Assembly (NCBI GenBank): GCA_003988855.1 | Contig: QYAI01000263.1 | Location: 1 to 38,494, forward strand | Source of the DNA: Arachnopeziza araneosa | Taxonomy: Eukaryota; Ascomycota; Leotiomycetes; Helotiales; Arachnopezizaceae | Reading direction: 5' to 3' | DNA length: 38,494 nt | In this document: piece after piece, positions 1-11,770 of the stretch | How positions within the stretch are numbered: the stretch's first letter is position 1 | Layout of the letters: every line of letters starts with the position of its first letter | Translations under genes and position numbers: made by a program | Notes under the pieces: model-generated | What the model saw: only the letters and a program-made list of their open reading frames with translations | The model's database searches: none | What the model was told of the DNA's origin: nothing

Positions 1-332
1 GTAAATGGTTGAGAAAACGCGTATTGAAGTTGATAAGTGATGGGGTGGGGGAAAGTGCGCCACTCGATGATATGCGCCACTCGATGATAAACCACGTTAA
101 TGAAAAGAAAGAAGGTGTAAGGAAAATCTTCTACTTTAAATTCCCGTCATCTTTGATAATATTTAACACCTATAGGCAAGATAAAGGAAGCAAGAGGCAT
201 TTCATTTTATAAAGATACATAACATCTAGTATAGAGCTTTTGTTTTAGAAAAATCTCTACCTATCCTCATACAACACCAAACGCCATCTATCCAAGAAAC
301 CACACCGCAGGGGTGGCCCACCCAAATCACAA
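1..332. other. Left-edge intergenic sequence with a 17-bp tandem repeat
   Basis: No convincing gene. A 17-bp unit (TGCGCCACTCGATGATA) occurs twice back to back at 56-72 and 73-89. The rest is AT-rich sequence downstream of the minus-strand acetyltransferase gene and probably holds its 3' UTR. A short open frame at 9-212 has no recognisable domain. Confidence 0.5.
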
Positions 333-2608
333 TCATTCTACTTCTTCCGTCTCATCTTCTTCATCATCTTCTTCTTCGACTTCTTCCTCTTCCTCTTCCT
401 CAACCTCGGGAAGCGCGTACCCCTCCACGAAACCATCCTCGCTCACAACCCGGTCAAGTCTCAATCGTTGTTTATCAACCCATCCCCGAACTTTCACCTT
501 ATCGATTCTCACTCTGTGAATCGTCTTCTCTTTCTCTGTACTTGCATTCGAATTCATCTCGCCCTCCTTTCTCAGTCCTTTCCCGCCCTTCTCTTCAATC
601 TTCTCAACAACACCTATTTCCCTTAAAACGGCTAGACAATCTTCCGGAGCGATCCAGGTGTCCTTGCTGATACTTTCCACATTTATTTCCTCTCTATCCT
701 TAATCTTTGACTTGATTTCGTAATTCAGTATCCATCTCGTGATTTCCGCTCCCCAAAATCTCTTATACCCCTTCATACCCAACTCGCTGATTGGTTTCTC
801 GGGGCCGCCCAAGATACCTTCTCTCTTTGCTATAGCATAAGAAACACCGATCAGAAGCGCACCAAGGCCTTTGCGTTGCCAAGGAGGGAAGATCAAGATG
901 CAGGCAAGATTGTTGTTATCCCATGACATTTTTTCCTTGGAGAAGAAGCCGATAATTTGACGTTCTGGAGGCGTAGATGGATCTGATGGAGGAGATGTGT
1001 GTACTAGGAGGAAATAGTTGAATCCTGCGACATCGAAGAAGACTGATTTGTTGTCGAGGAAGAGTTTTGCGAAGAGGGAAAGATTTTGGCAGAAGAGCTG
1101 TGAGTGTCAGCAACGTGCTTGGTTGGAATTAAAAAGCTTACCGTTTCCACACTTCCGTCAACCTCCCAAACGCTCCATCTCCCATCTCCTTCCCAGCCCC
1201 CGTATCTATAAATTTCTCTTGCAAGTCCATCCCTCCCCAAACCGCCTTGACAAAGATTAACATGCCTTCTCCATTCCATCACTTCCTTTCCATATCCGAA
1301 ACATTTTTTACATATATACAACTCACTGACTACCTCTTTGTCTTTGCCTTCCTTCTCTCCAATAATCTCTTTGGGGTACCATGACGGATACCATGCTTTG
1401 AATGTAATATCCCCAAAGATGATGTTATCAATATTCCTCTCTTCGCCGTCTTTGTCTTTTTGAGGAAGCGACTTTCGATGAGAGACGGGAGAACGATGGG
1501 GAGCTAATTTAATTTTATCGGATTTACGAACACCGTTTACCAGAACTGCCGTAGCAGATGAGGTGGTCGGAGATGTACGACGCTTTTTAATAACTTCAAG
1601 AGACGGCATATGAGTGGCGAAGAAGCTGGGCTTGAGAAATTGAGATATGCAGACAATATTTTCTGGTAGTGGAGACAATTGGACGTCTTCAGCAGGGTTT
1701 GACTGTGATTCCGGCTCTGGAGTGATATTCTCAGTCTCCTCGACCTCTTGAGGAACCTCGGCTTTCCTCTTGGTTCTGCTAGTCTTACTGCTATGATTTT
1801 CGTCTGTTGGATATTCAAGGCTGATCTTGTTTTCTCCTTCCCAAAGACTTTGCTTAACCCCGCGTCTGGTCTCTGTATGCTTCCTCTGCTCAACCTCTGT
1901 ACTCTGCCCAACAGTTGGATTGCTGATCCCCTTCCTAGTTCGAATTATTTTCTTCTCTCGACTTTCAGCGTCAACAATATCCTTTGCGTCTCTCTCTTTT
2001 CTCGCTGTGAATCGACTTGGTCTCTGATATGGCGGACTCCAACTCAACTCCCTCAACTTCTCAGCTTCAGCCTTCTCTCCCGCAGTCTTTGTCTGAACGC
2101 CCTTGGAGACAGGTCGATTGTTCTCCGGATCTGTCAATCCAAATCCCTTCGGTTTCAGAGGAAGCGGGGACAATCTCTCTTTCTGCTCGTCTTTGGGTTG
2201 ATTCTCTTTGCCCTTATCGACCTTCTGCTTTCCCTGATTGCCACCCTTCGACTCCAACACGAGCGAATAATCCCTCTGAAGCTCGTCGGTAGAATCCGTT
2301 GGCGCCCCGAGCTCACTCCCAACACTACTGCGTATATCTCCTTCCTCTTCCCTCTCAGGGTCTTCGAGTATGCCTCGTCCGTCCTCTGCAGTTGCGCCCG
2401 GTTTCGCAAACGTGAGTGTGGTCGTCCGTCCTTTCTTGACCGCGCGAGGAGTGGTGGTTCTCTTCGGCTTCGAGGGAGGGAGAAGAGTAGTCGGTGCAAT
2501 TGGGGGCTTCTTTTTCGCGAATCTCCCTCTCTGGCCACGCGGGCGGGGAGCTGTAGCTGCAGCCACAATCCCAGCCACAGCGGGAGCGCGAGGCAGGGAT
2601 GGAGCCAT
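333..2608 (-). CDS. MYST-family histone acetyltransferase (SAS2-like guess)
   Basis: Two exons, 2608-1142 and 1097-333, joined in phase 0 over a 44-nt GTAAGC...CACAG intron, give about 743 residues. The first ~390 residues are charged, S/P/K/E-rich and look disordered. The MYST catalytic region follows. It has a C2HC zinc finger (C433, C436, H449, C453), a catalytic cysteine in NLACIL (about C555), the acetyl-CoA loop QRKGLG (563-568) and a catalytic-type glutamate in GGPEKPISELG (about E589). MYST enzymes acetylate histone lysines, usually H4, in chromatin complexes. The protein ends in a Glu/Asp-rich tail coded by CTT/CTC-type repeats on the plus strand near 340-410. No chromodomain is visible, which argues against Esa1, so Sas2-type is the best guess; the exact ortholog is uncertain. 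The start is the first ATG of the long first exon. Confidence 0.9.
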
Positions 2609-3697
2609 CTTGAATTGAATGTGAGAGCAGAGGAAGAGAAAGATTGAGTGGGTCGATTGTTCAATCGTTGAAACCTTTCGAAGAAGAGATTAGATGAATT
2701 GGCAAGGTAGAATATGGAAGCTGAAGTGGATTGGGTTACGTCTCTAGGAGTTGCTCCTTCCGCTCTGTCTTGCCATGACCATAGCAAACGCACCCAAGAG
2801 CAGATAATCGGGCAAAAGCACGGCAATATTTACGACAATGTCATTGGCAATTCCACTTAAATGTATCAAGCCTAAAGATAACTAAGAATATATGATGGCA
2901 AGTTCCGACATCACCCATCTCATCCATCGACATGTACAAAGCAGTACTCCAAGATCCTCTCACAAACTCTGCCACAAACTCTGCCACAAACTCTGCCACA
3001 AACTCTCCCACATCCTCTCAATAAATCCACAACCCTCAAGACCTAGACTACCTCTGACTAACCTCCATACACGGACAGCTAACCGCGGTGAAAACACCTC
3101 TAAACCTACTCTCCTACCCTCCTCTCCCTCTCCCACACCTCCCACCTCCCACAACCAACAAAACATTCGGCGCCTCCACCCCGTGAAATAGCATGTGAAG
3201 AAAACAAGCAACCCCACAACGTCTCTTCTTTTGACGTTTCCGAATCGAGATCACGATGCCTCTCTGTTATCGTCACCTCGAGATGAGAGGTAGCATGAGG
3301 AGCACAGAAGTTCACCACGGGTTTGAGCAGCAGGGCAAAGAAAGATCCGATCTAGAATTACTGTATATCTGCACTGCCTACGACAGGTAGGCCGCACCTC
3401 GCATAGGCTGGCAGCAGCAATGCTTAGCCTTCGACTAACTGACCGACTACTAATGCAATCCTTCCTCAAGGCATCAAATAGTGCGTTGAGAAAACTAATG
3501 TAGCAAGTTCCCCCCCTTCCCCACCTTCCTTCCCCTTCACATCTCCAAATAATCCTCTTCCAATAGTATAAGGTAGTAGCAAGACAATATGACGAATTCT
3601 TTCGAAATGCAGCTACCAACCACACCCCATCCTCTCCCCCTTTTCAAATTCTTGTATACAATGTGGATGGAATTGTTGAAGCCACGCCCTCGAAATC
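2609..3697. other. Intergenic region between the MYST gene and RPN3
   Basis: About 1.1 kb. The left side is the promoter/5' UTR of the minus-strand acetyltransferase; the right side is the 3' flank of minus-strand RPN3. Only short C-rich open frames are present, none gene-like. It contains the 12-bp tandem repeat listed separately. Confidence 0.6.
2961..3008. repeat. 12-bp tandem repeat, four units
   Basis: The unit CACAAACTCTGC occurs four times in a row at 2961, 2973, 2985 and 2997. The last unit has one mismatch (CACAAACTCTCC). It is noncoding and lies upstream of the acetyltransferase gene. Confidence 0.9.
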
Positions 3698-5597
3698 TTA
3701 CATACCCTCAAACTCCCCCCCAAGATCATCCTCGTCTAAATCCCCGTCCTGGATTTCCTTTGCCATCTCGCGCTCTCGTTCGCGGGCTTCTTGTGCGTTC
3801 TTGAGTTCTAGTCTGTGCTGGTTCATGGGGAAGCGCATTGCCTGCAGAGAGAAATGTAAGCTTCAATGTCTGGATAGAGTGTTGTGTGGGGAATAATTGG
3901 AGAGCTTAAGAGATGGGGAAAAAGGAATGGGAAAATCAAGACATACTTTGACACTCTCATCGTGCAACGCCAAGCAAGCTCTAATACGATCGTGGAAAGC
4001 CTCTCCTGGTTCCCTGGTCGCATAGACATCGCCAACCTCCTTACTCTTCATGAACCCTCTCTCTCTATCCAAACTAGCCTCTATGACGCCATCCCTAATA
4101 GCCTTTGCGACAATATACTCTGCGCTCTCTTCACTCTCAAGTTTCAATCGGATGCAAATATCCCTCAAGCTGATTCTCGAGTATGAAAGTGACATCATTC
4201 GGATACCGGTCTTGATGACGTTTTGGCGTAGGCGGAGGATCAAAGTATATGTGCCATCTCGACGGAAAGTCTCCCCGTGACCAGCAATAGCATCTTCGAA
4301 TTCGTCAAGGAGACCAACGCGCACAGCTTGGACAAGTAGGAGGTATGGTTGTAGAGCCCGTTCCATTGAGGCCAGGCGGAAAGTCGCTCTCTCTGGGATA
4401 TCACCCATCAATAGCTCCACTACAAGTAGTAGCTTTGTAGCAGTCTGGTTGAAACCTGCGGCGGAGGGACTTGAAGGGGCCTTGCGAGTAGCGGCAGTAA
4501 GATGTTCATGGGCCTCAGTGTAACGCAGCTGGATAGCGCGGATACGACCCAGGTAGTACAGGTAACGAGCAACTTGGTTATTGGACGCATTTTCTGGAAA
4601 TTTGGTGTGGGAGACCAGTAAATCGGCTTGCGCAATGTGCGAGGTAGAGAGGTAGTTGCGGAGGAGTAGAACAATGACGGTAGATTGCGTATCGACATCT
4701 TTTCTCAAAACTGCCGTGCGGAGAGCTGCGAGGAGAGTAGGCCGGATAGAAACCACTGGTGAAGAAGGAGACGGTGGAAGGGGAGCCATTTGTTCGCAGA
4801 AAAGAGAGTAGTAAAAGTACACACGAGCAGAAAGAGAGTCCAAAGTTCGGCGGTTGAGCTCATGTATCCGCTCAACCAAATGCGCAGAGAAGATGGCACC
4901 CTTGTCGTTTTTCTTATTATCCAGGTACGAGATTTGAATCAAGATACCAAGGAAGATGTCGATTTCAGGGATGATCTCCTTCGACTCCTTCTTGGGTGGC
5001 TTGGATTTTGACTCACCATCAATCTCCATCTCGGTGGTAACTGGCTTCGAAAATGTGGCATACTCTCTGTCAATAGCAATCAACAGCGACTTTGCAGCGG
5101 GGCTTGTAGAAGGATATGTTTCTGTGATGACTTGTGCCAAGATATCAGGTGTAAGGCGCTTGCGAATGGAGGAGATGGAACGGAGAGCTCGAAGGGAGAA
5201 CCTAGCATCAAACAGCGTAACTGCTCGTTCCAATAACGGGAAGTTGCTTTTGATATCTACGGTTGATCATTAGCCTCCTCTGCTATCGCCAAATCTCGAA
5301 AGGAGGATGCATACCAGATACAGCCTTTCCAACGGGATCAACCTGTTCCGGGTCAACCTTTTCCCCCTTATCCTCAACCGGACCATCCATGATCACATCC
5401 CCATCCATATCCTGTGGCAGGCTAACAGCTAACTTGTTCCCTTTTGATGGCGGTACCACAACCGTCATCTCTTCATCGCCCTCCTTTCCCTTCCCCTTCT
5501 TCCCCTTCAGCGTCGACGGCGCATCATCTTTCATCTCGATATCTTTTGTGCTGTTGACACCGTTTTCGACCGGCTCGTTGGGCGTCTTGCTGGGCAT
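3698..5597 (-). CDS. RPN3: 26S proteasome regulatory lid subunit Rpn3
   Basis: Three exons give 578 residues: 5597-5315, 5256-3947 and 3841-3698. Introns are 58 nt (GTATGC...CGTAG) and 105 nt (GTATGT...CTGCAG). Rpn3 (human PSMD3) is a PCI-domain scaffold of the 19S lid that helps recognise ubiquitylated proteins in nucleus and cytoplasm. The helical core starts with LLERAVTLFDARFSLRALRS. The PCI winged-helix part lies in the last third, around LSYSRISLRDICIRLKLESE. The last exon carries the conserved tail with FPMNQHRLELKNAQEARERE and an acidic end. The N-terminal ~90 residues are a variable charged extension typical of fungal copies. The start MPSKTPNE is chosen because the frame upstream has no family-like sequence. 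Length is slightly above yeast Rpn3. Confidence 0.96.
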
Positions 5598-6430
5598 TGT
5601 GACTTGGCCCTCGTCCTCTATATCGAGAGCTGAGCGCGTCGTTGATGGCGAGCCTGCGTGCCCGAGAAAGCGTTTGATTCGGTGACGAAGAAGCCGAAGA
5701 TGACGACGGAGAAAACGAAAGAGGAATCTCAGACGAGAAGTTGAGGGTTCAAGAGTATCAGGGACTCTGTTAGTTGCCGATTCTGGTTGATTCGATGTGT
5801 GAAAGTTGAGGTGATGTTGTCGTGCTTTGATGATTACAACACCTTCAAGCTTGAGGCTGCTACGGTGGCCGGTTCTGCGCCTATGTGAAGTACGCGAGTC
5901 AACCGTGCCTGGCGACTTGGAGAAGAACATCGGCTTATTTAGAAATCAACAATTTTCTATTCTATCAAGTATCAAAATTGTTTAAGCTGCTAAAACTCTG
6001 CGACACATATGTGACAAGAGATAGGGCATCCATATATCACTAAGAATACTAGAAATAGTCACTCTGACCTGGCCACGAGATCACACATGCGACCACATCA
6101 TTATCACGTGTTACTTCAGACGTCAACATTTGTGGATGATTTTCATATTGACGATTAGACGCTTAGATTTACCGAATCCATTCGGAGCCCACTCGGAGAG
6201 CACCGCTGAAATCATTTCTGCGTAGACGTGTACACCATACCCTCCAAGAGGTATGAAAAGCCCTCAACGCCAGCTATCAGTCCGTCCATCCATGCGATGC
6301 ACCATCCCAGCCATAACGCCCTTCAATCATGGAACTGTGCTTGCTGTCTTGTCATTATTACCCTGAATTCTCTTCTGATTAGTCCCTCAAAGCCTGGCCA
6401 GTAATTTAGAGAAGTTAAAGAGCACTGTAC
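5598..6430. other. Intergenic region: RPN3 promoter and TAF12 3' flank
   Basis: Both neighbours are on the minus strand, so this 833-bp stretch holds the RPN3 5' UTR/promoter and the end of the TAF12 transcript. A CACGTG palindrome sits at 6105-6110. An open frame continues upstream of the RPN3 start to about 5930 but has no family-like residues. I saw no proteasome control element (GGTGGCAAA). Confidence 0.5.
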
Positions 6431-8527
6431 CTAATCACCACCTTTATTTCCACCTGTAACCTTTGCTGCCTGAACTGCACTCATCTTGGCAATCCATTGG
6501 GTAGTTGGCTGGATCTTTCTCACAGTGCGAATCTCATCACTGGAGTAGCCAGGGATACGGATGTTGTAGCCACGCTCAAGTGTGAGCTGAATGTCACGGA
6601 TTTCAAGAACCTTGGATCCACGCTCTTTAGCATTCTTGCAGGCTGCGGTGAGGACTTGGTCGACGAAATTATCAGCGATTGTGAGAATGTTCTATAGATA
6701 TGATTTTAGCGTTCGATCAACAAAGGTTGAAAGCTGAGCTTGTTTTATGTCGGGATTTAGGATGCGTACAGCACCAGGTCAATCAAATTCATCGCCAAAT
6801 TTTTTGGGGAAAATATCCGGATAGAGCAATAAGTGAAGTAAAAGGACATTAACCCGTCAAACTAAAAAGGTTTTGCGCGATTATGAATCGAGTTCAAGAT
6901 GGACCATCGGCCTCAACACGCTTTAAATGGCGGAGAAACTAGATTATCTGACCCTGCTGAAATAGCCAGATGAAGAAACGAAGATGCTTTGATGATAATC
7001 ACGAGAAAAATCACGTACCTCTTCAACATCAGGCATCAAACTCTGCCCTTCACCTTGACCACCACCAGTAACCTGCCTAACGAGCTCATCCAGCTTCTTT
7101 TTGCTCAAAACTCTATCTCCCTCATGATCGAGATTGTATCCGGGTGCCTTGGGTAGAACAGGCTGGCCAAGAACACCATTGCCAGCATTATTTGGACCAC
7201 CAGGGAAGGTTGGTCGGGCCATTGGCATAGTGACTGATTGAGGTGGTTGTGTTGCTCTCTCAGGGAGAGTCTTCGGAATGGGCATTTTATTGGTGATGAC
7301 GGAAGATTCGCGTGTTGAGGGATGTGAGTGGCCCATGACGTTGGGAACCGACGGTGGATTAGACGATGAATATGTGCGAGCAGCTAGCCCTATCGCGTCT
7401 GCCTGAGAAAGTGCTTGGGGAGCCTGGTTATTTGTTGCTGAAGGCGGGGCGGCACCGGCGGAGCGGGGAACTGCAGATTGCGGTGGATTATTTGATTGCA
7501 TCGAGTTTTGTCGCATTGCAGAAACTTGGGTATTAATGGGCGTCGGGACTTGGCTAGCTTCCATCTTCACCCCCTGGTTTCCACCCATCTGGGAAGGAGC
7601 ATTACCTTGCATTTGGCCGTTTTGCTGTGGCATCTGACCATTTTGTGGCATTGATCTAGGGCCAAGATTTTGCTGGTTTCGAGCAGTCTCGATAGCAGTA
7701 ATGACCGTCTGGGTAACTGGGTTTTGCGCTGGTTGCTGAGGGTTCAACTGGGGCCGGGTTGCCGGGGTTGCAGCTCCAGTATTTGAGCTGCTGGCTTGTT
7801 GAGCAGAATTACCCTGGGCATTTCCACCCTGAGCAGCAAGCCGAAGTTGCGTCTGCTCCTGGCGAAAGTTATCAACGAAATTCTTGGCGCTTGCATGCTG
7901 CTTCTGCGCGGCTTCCTTTTTCTCGTTGTAATCTTTCTCCTCATCGGGGCCGAGTGGTTTTCCCTCTTCTTCCCTCTTCTTTAACGCAGATTCGTAGGCA
8001 GAGATCCTAGAAGCGCCTTGCTCCATGGAGACCAAAGCTTTCAAGTACTGGTTTTTGGAATTTTGGAGCCATGTCTGCGCTTCAGGCGTACCAGCAGTCA
8101 GATGAAGAGGAAATTGGAAGGGAAATTTGGTGACATGATCCATCAGTTTCGGATTAATTTGAGGTTTCGGCCTATTCCCATCCGCGCCTTGAGTCTGTTG
8201 AGTTTGCTGTACCTGACCAGCTGGTCTCGTAGCCGGATTCTGTCCTTGTACAGCAGCTCGTTGGGCCTGGGCAGCAGCCAACTTGGCTTGCAGTGTTCTA
8301 GAGAATTCGAAGAGCTTGCGCTTTGCGTCTTGATGAGGCTGGGTATCTGCTGTATTCTTCTCGATTGTGGACCATAGTGCCCGTAAACCCTGCTCCCATT
8401 TCTGTTTCTCTTCGGCGGTAAACTGCTCCGGAAGAACTCGCATCTGCTCTGGACGGAATAGTACCACCTTGCGCTGTTGCTGCTGCTGCTGCTGCTGCGG
8501 CTGGGCTTGACCGCTGCCGTTGTTCAT
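6431..8527 (-). CDS. TAF12: Transcription initiation factor TFIID/SAGA subunit TAF12
   Basis: Two exons, 8527-7019 and 6691-6431, joined in phase 0, give 589 residues. TAF12 is a histone-fold protein that pairs with TAF4 in TFIID and with Ada1 in SAGA. The histone fold is C-terminal. It begins VLSKKKLDELVRQVTGGGQG in exon 1 and continues in exon 2 as NILTIADNFVDQVLTAAC, then LEIRDIQLTLERGYNIRIPG. The N-terminal ~450 residues are Q/N/P-rich, with a polyglutamine run near residues 10-18, as in other fungal TAF12 proteins. The true start is MNNGSGQAQPQ; there is no ATG in frame upstream. The intron (6692-7018) is 327 nt, much longer than others here, and splits the histone fold. Continuity of the fold across the junction shows no exon is missing. 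Confidence 0.95.
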
Positions 8528-9298
8528 GATGTCTAGTTGTGGTGAGATTGCTTGATATGCAATATTAGATACGGATACTTGGCGGAATCTGGCGTTGAAG
8601 ATGGAGAGGTCGAGGTTAAATAGATCAAATACCAATCTCTTACGACTGGATCTTTGAGATCGTCGTTCTCAAGGCAAAGAGGATGGAGTTGTATTGGAAG
8701 CATGTGAGATTGTGAAGCCCTGGATTAAAGATGAAGGAGGGAACCACGCTAGCACGGACCAAGAGAATTCAGCCGCCTCGAAAGGCTAGGCTTGTCCCAA
8801 TGAGGCTTGAGTTGTTAGACTTAAAGACTTAGTCAAAGCATTCTCTTAAGTTACGTATGATTGCTTCTCTTGAACTTTGGGCTTTGACTTTTCTTGTTCT
8901 TGACTCACTACATGGTTGTGCTTGTAGAGTGGATGAAGTAACATCTAGAGTCTGGGCAACGAAGCCACTATTCAAAATCACGTTCGATATTAAGCTCATT
9001 TCTTTTAACTCACACGACGTCACACTTGAAAACTATTCCAGATCATCTCTGACTCCTTTCAAAAGCCCGGTTTCTCTATTACTGTGCTTTATGCTCAATG
9101 TAACGTCCATTCGTACTCCATAAAAACGCTGTCTATCTTCTATGCTATGCTCCCAAGGCCCAACCGCTATGCAATGCAAGTAAATCAAACCCAAAGCACC
9201 CCACCCAGCAATGCAGTTGATGCCCATGCCATGTTTATATCCCGTCAATCTTGAAGCTGGTCTATTGTCTATAATCAATCATGCCTATCCATCATAGC
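8528..9298. other. Intergenic region upstream of TAF12
   Basis: About 770 bp between two minus-strand genes. It should hold the TAF12 promoter/5' UTR and the 3' flank of the next gene. Open frames are short and unconvincing, and I saw no RNA gene or repeat. Confidence 0.5.
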
Positions 9299-10237
9299 TC
9301 ATTCATCGTCTTCCGAATCAACATCCATATCTTGAACGTATTCCCAATAGGGTAGCTCTCGGCCTAAGTTCTCGTCCTCGTCAACTTCCACGACCTCATC
9401 GTCAGAATCCGGACCCTCGTCTTCCTCGTCGATTCTAGCCGGGGGATCATCGAAGATGAGACTGACTCTCTCCCCAACCTTCCTCCTCAATCGTCTAGCT
9501 GAACTTCCGGCTTCATTTGCGTCAAGCAGCAACGGTTTAAGATCCTCATCGTCGGTATCACTACCGATACTCATACTCAGCGTTCTCTTCTGCACGCTGC
9601 TGCTACTCCTTCTCTTCCTTCTCTTCTCCTTCCTCATTGCTTCCACCCAAGCTTCCCTATCTTCGCCCTCATCACAGTCCAATTCCTTCATCTTATTGAG
9701 CAACCGAGTATCAATCTCGTCTCGCTTACGGGACTTGGAAGATACCGAAGCTGCCCGCTCAGACTCGGCATCTTCATAAGCGTAAGGACGAAACACTGAA
9801 TCGGATTCGGAGATATCAGAGTCGGAGGCGTACTCTTCGACAGTAAAGGTTGCGAGGTTGGCGGCAATGACGCGTGAACGTGTACGGTGAACGGGTGGTG
9901 ACTCGGCGGCAGGGCTAGATGAGAGGCTATGAGGTGCTTCACTATCACTGTCTACGCCGTCGGAATCGGTGGGGGAGGAAGCTCTCGAGGAATCTGACGA
10001 TGAGGAGCGTGGAGAAAAGTCGGCAGGGTTGAGTTTGCTGAAAGGCGTGTATGAAAATGTGGGACCATCGCCATGAGGCGTTATGCTTTGATCAATCTTT
10101 GCCAGCAGAGGTTTGAACAGCATCCCGTTCCTGCGGTTGTGGAAACGTGGACCGCTGGTGGTAGTCGGTGTCTGCGGCGGTGAGGAAGGTGGGTGGGCTT
10201 GCTTTGCAAGGTTTAGTTTCGGTGTCGTAGGCCGCAT
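9299..10237 (-). CDS. Acidic serine-rich protein, unknown function, probably nuclear
   Basis: A single exon of 312 residues starting at the ATG of MRPTTPKLNLAKQ. The frame stays open for 60 more codons upstream, but this ATG begins the first compositionally sensible region. Features in order: an N-terminal S/T/P-rich part with a block FSYTPFSKLNPADFSP that looks conserved; a serine/aspartate-rich stretch; a basic cluster KEKRRKRRSSSS near residue 215 that could be a nuclear localisation signal; and a strongly acidic C-terminus ending in DVDSEDDE. I do not recognise a catalytic domain. It sits in the housekeeping block, divergent from SPC34 across a 1.5-kb intergenic region, which suggests a conserved gene rather than an orphan. 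Confidence 0.75.
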   Translation of the reverse strand: MRPTTPKLNLAKQAHPPSSPPQTPTTTSGPRFHNRRNGMLFKPLLAKIDQSITPHGDGPTFSYTPFSKLNPADFSPRSSSSDSSRASSPTDSDGVDSDSEAPHSLSSSPAAESPPVHRTRSRVIAANLATFTVEEYASDSDISESDSVFRPYAYEDAESERAASVSSKSRKRDEIDTRLLNKMKELDCDEGEDREAWVEAMRKEKRRKRRSSSSVQKRTLSMSIGSDTDDEDLKPLLLDANEAGSSARRLRRKVGERVSLIFDDPPARIDEEDEGPDSDDEVVEVDEDENLGRELPYWEYVQDMDVDSEDDE

Positions 10238-11770
10238 GATTGATGTATTTCGTTTAATTTGTTTCCAATTTTTAATGTAGGGTTTTTCGATAAAAGATTC
10301 GTGGGCAGGGCTTTCTGAATGCGTCCGGGTCAAGGCGTCAAGGCTCGCGGTAAAGATCTCCAGCAAGGAGGAGAAGGAAGTCGAGGTGGATTCTTGCAGT
10401 TCATGATAATCGAACAAGACAAACGGATGCCACGGGGCCTGGTGCTCGCTCGCAACCTAGAATGGATCCGTCAAGCACCTGCTGCTGTCCTTCCGTCTGC
10501 CACGAAGAGAAGGGTCAGATCCGAAAGCGATCTGAAGCGGTGGGCGTCCTTCTTCTGAAGGATGGAATTCTGGACCAATTTTTTCCCTGGCGAGGAATGG
10601 AGGGCAGGATAAGCCGACAAGAAATGCGGTGATCAGCAGCAATCAAACGACCAATTAATGGCTGGAGAGTGTTTCTGTTCTTGGTGAGGGAGAGAAGGAC
10701 GAGCGGCGTTGTTTGGAGCTCAGAGAAAAGGAGGAGCGAGATTGTGTGAAGTCTGACTTGTTTCGAAGTTCAGATGGAAGAAGAGGTGGAAGAAGTCGGA
10801 AAATAATTTGGGATTTTGGGTGGTACTGTACGCAGCGAGTGGTAGGTGGGGTGTGGTTGGATTGGTGGGATGGGTAGGTAGGTGGTAGGTATGTATGAGG
10901 GAGGGAGAGGAGGGGTGGTGACTTGGGAGTGAAGGAAGGGGGGAAAAGTGCAAGCAGCCGACAACTTATACCGTGCTGATATCTTCCTTCTGATATAGGG
11001 TTTCGTGTACCAAAAGGGCACACTCCGAGTTTCTCGTCCTGATAATCTCCTGCGAAGGGATCGGGGGTACGGAATGCCCTCCCTCGTCCTTTTTTTTTTT
11101 TTGCATTTCTTCACTCTGATCAAAAAGATTCTCGTACCGCGACCGTAACCGGGTTCAGCCTGTGTCGGGCAGCAATGCAATCACCAAAGGCCCAGGACTT
11201 CCCTGCTTCCAGAGTATGGGGCCGTATTGTGCCTGGTGGGCAGAGAGAAGAAATATACCTACAGAGGCGCCTAGGAGCGCCGAGGGCAAAAGTGTGACTT
11301 GACTCGACCATGGCCCTGGCAGGAGGCATTCTCTCGCTTTCCGGTCCTCTGGTTTGAAATCCCAACTCAAGACGTGATAGGAGCTTGTCTCCGATGCGTT
11401 GTCAGTTTGAAGAAGCAAACAGAAAGAGGCCTCCTTTCGGGAAAGAACAGGAATGGTGAGGGCATCAGCCAGGGTCTGCAGCACGAGAAGGCCAATTGTC
11501 TTGCGCTGTGTTGACAGTTACATCTGGAGATGCGCTGGTAAGGCAAGAGAAAATTTTGGGCGTTTGGGAGCGCTACCAATGTGTGCTGCTGTTTCTGGAA
11601 CAAAACTACGGCCGACTACAACGTTGACCAGCATCACAATGCCCTTGGCTGCGCGACGTCGCGTTGGCCACCTGATGTTTTCCCGGCTGCCGTAATCATC
11701 TCCTTCAGCCTCGCGTCCCTCTACGCGCCAAGTAAACAATCCAAGAACTCTTTCTCACTCTCAATCAGTC
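10238..11770. other. Long intergenic region shared by two divergent genes
   Basis: About 1.5 kb between the minus-strand acidic-protein gene and plus-strand SPC34. Overlapping short open frames on both strands are low-complexity (proline/serine-rich) and I do not accept them. A T13 run lies at 11090-11102 and a G/A-rich stretch with GGTAGGTAGGTGG-type motifs at about 10850-10940, which may be promoter or 5' UTR. No RNA gene was recognised. Confidence 0.5.

Noticed and set aside
1748..2647. Long plus-strand frame (299 codons) opposite the acetyltransferase gene
   Set aside because: It is antisense to a well-supported MYST exon, starts inside it, and has leucine/serine-rich shadow composition with no domain.
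5598..5930. N-terminal extension of RPN3 to a start at 5930
   Set aside because: The added residues are unlike the family and basic/serine-rich. MPSKTPNE begins the plausible charged N-terminus.
10655..11180. Several overlapping minus-strand proline/serine-rich frames
   Set aside because: They are low-complexity readings of a G/A-rich promoter stretch, with no consistent frame or splice signals.
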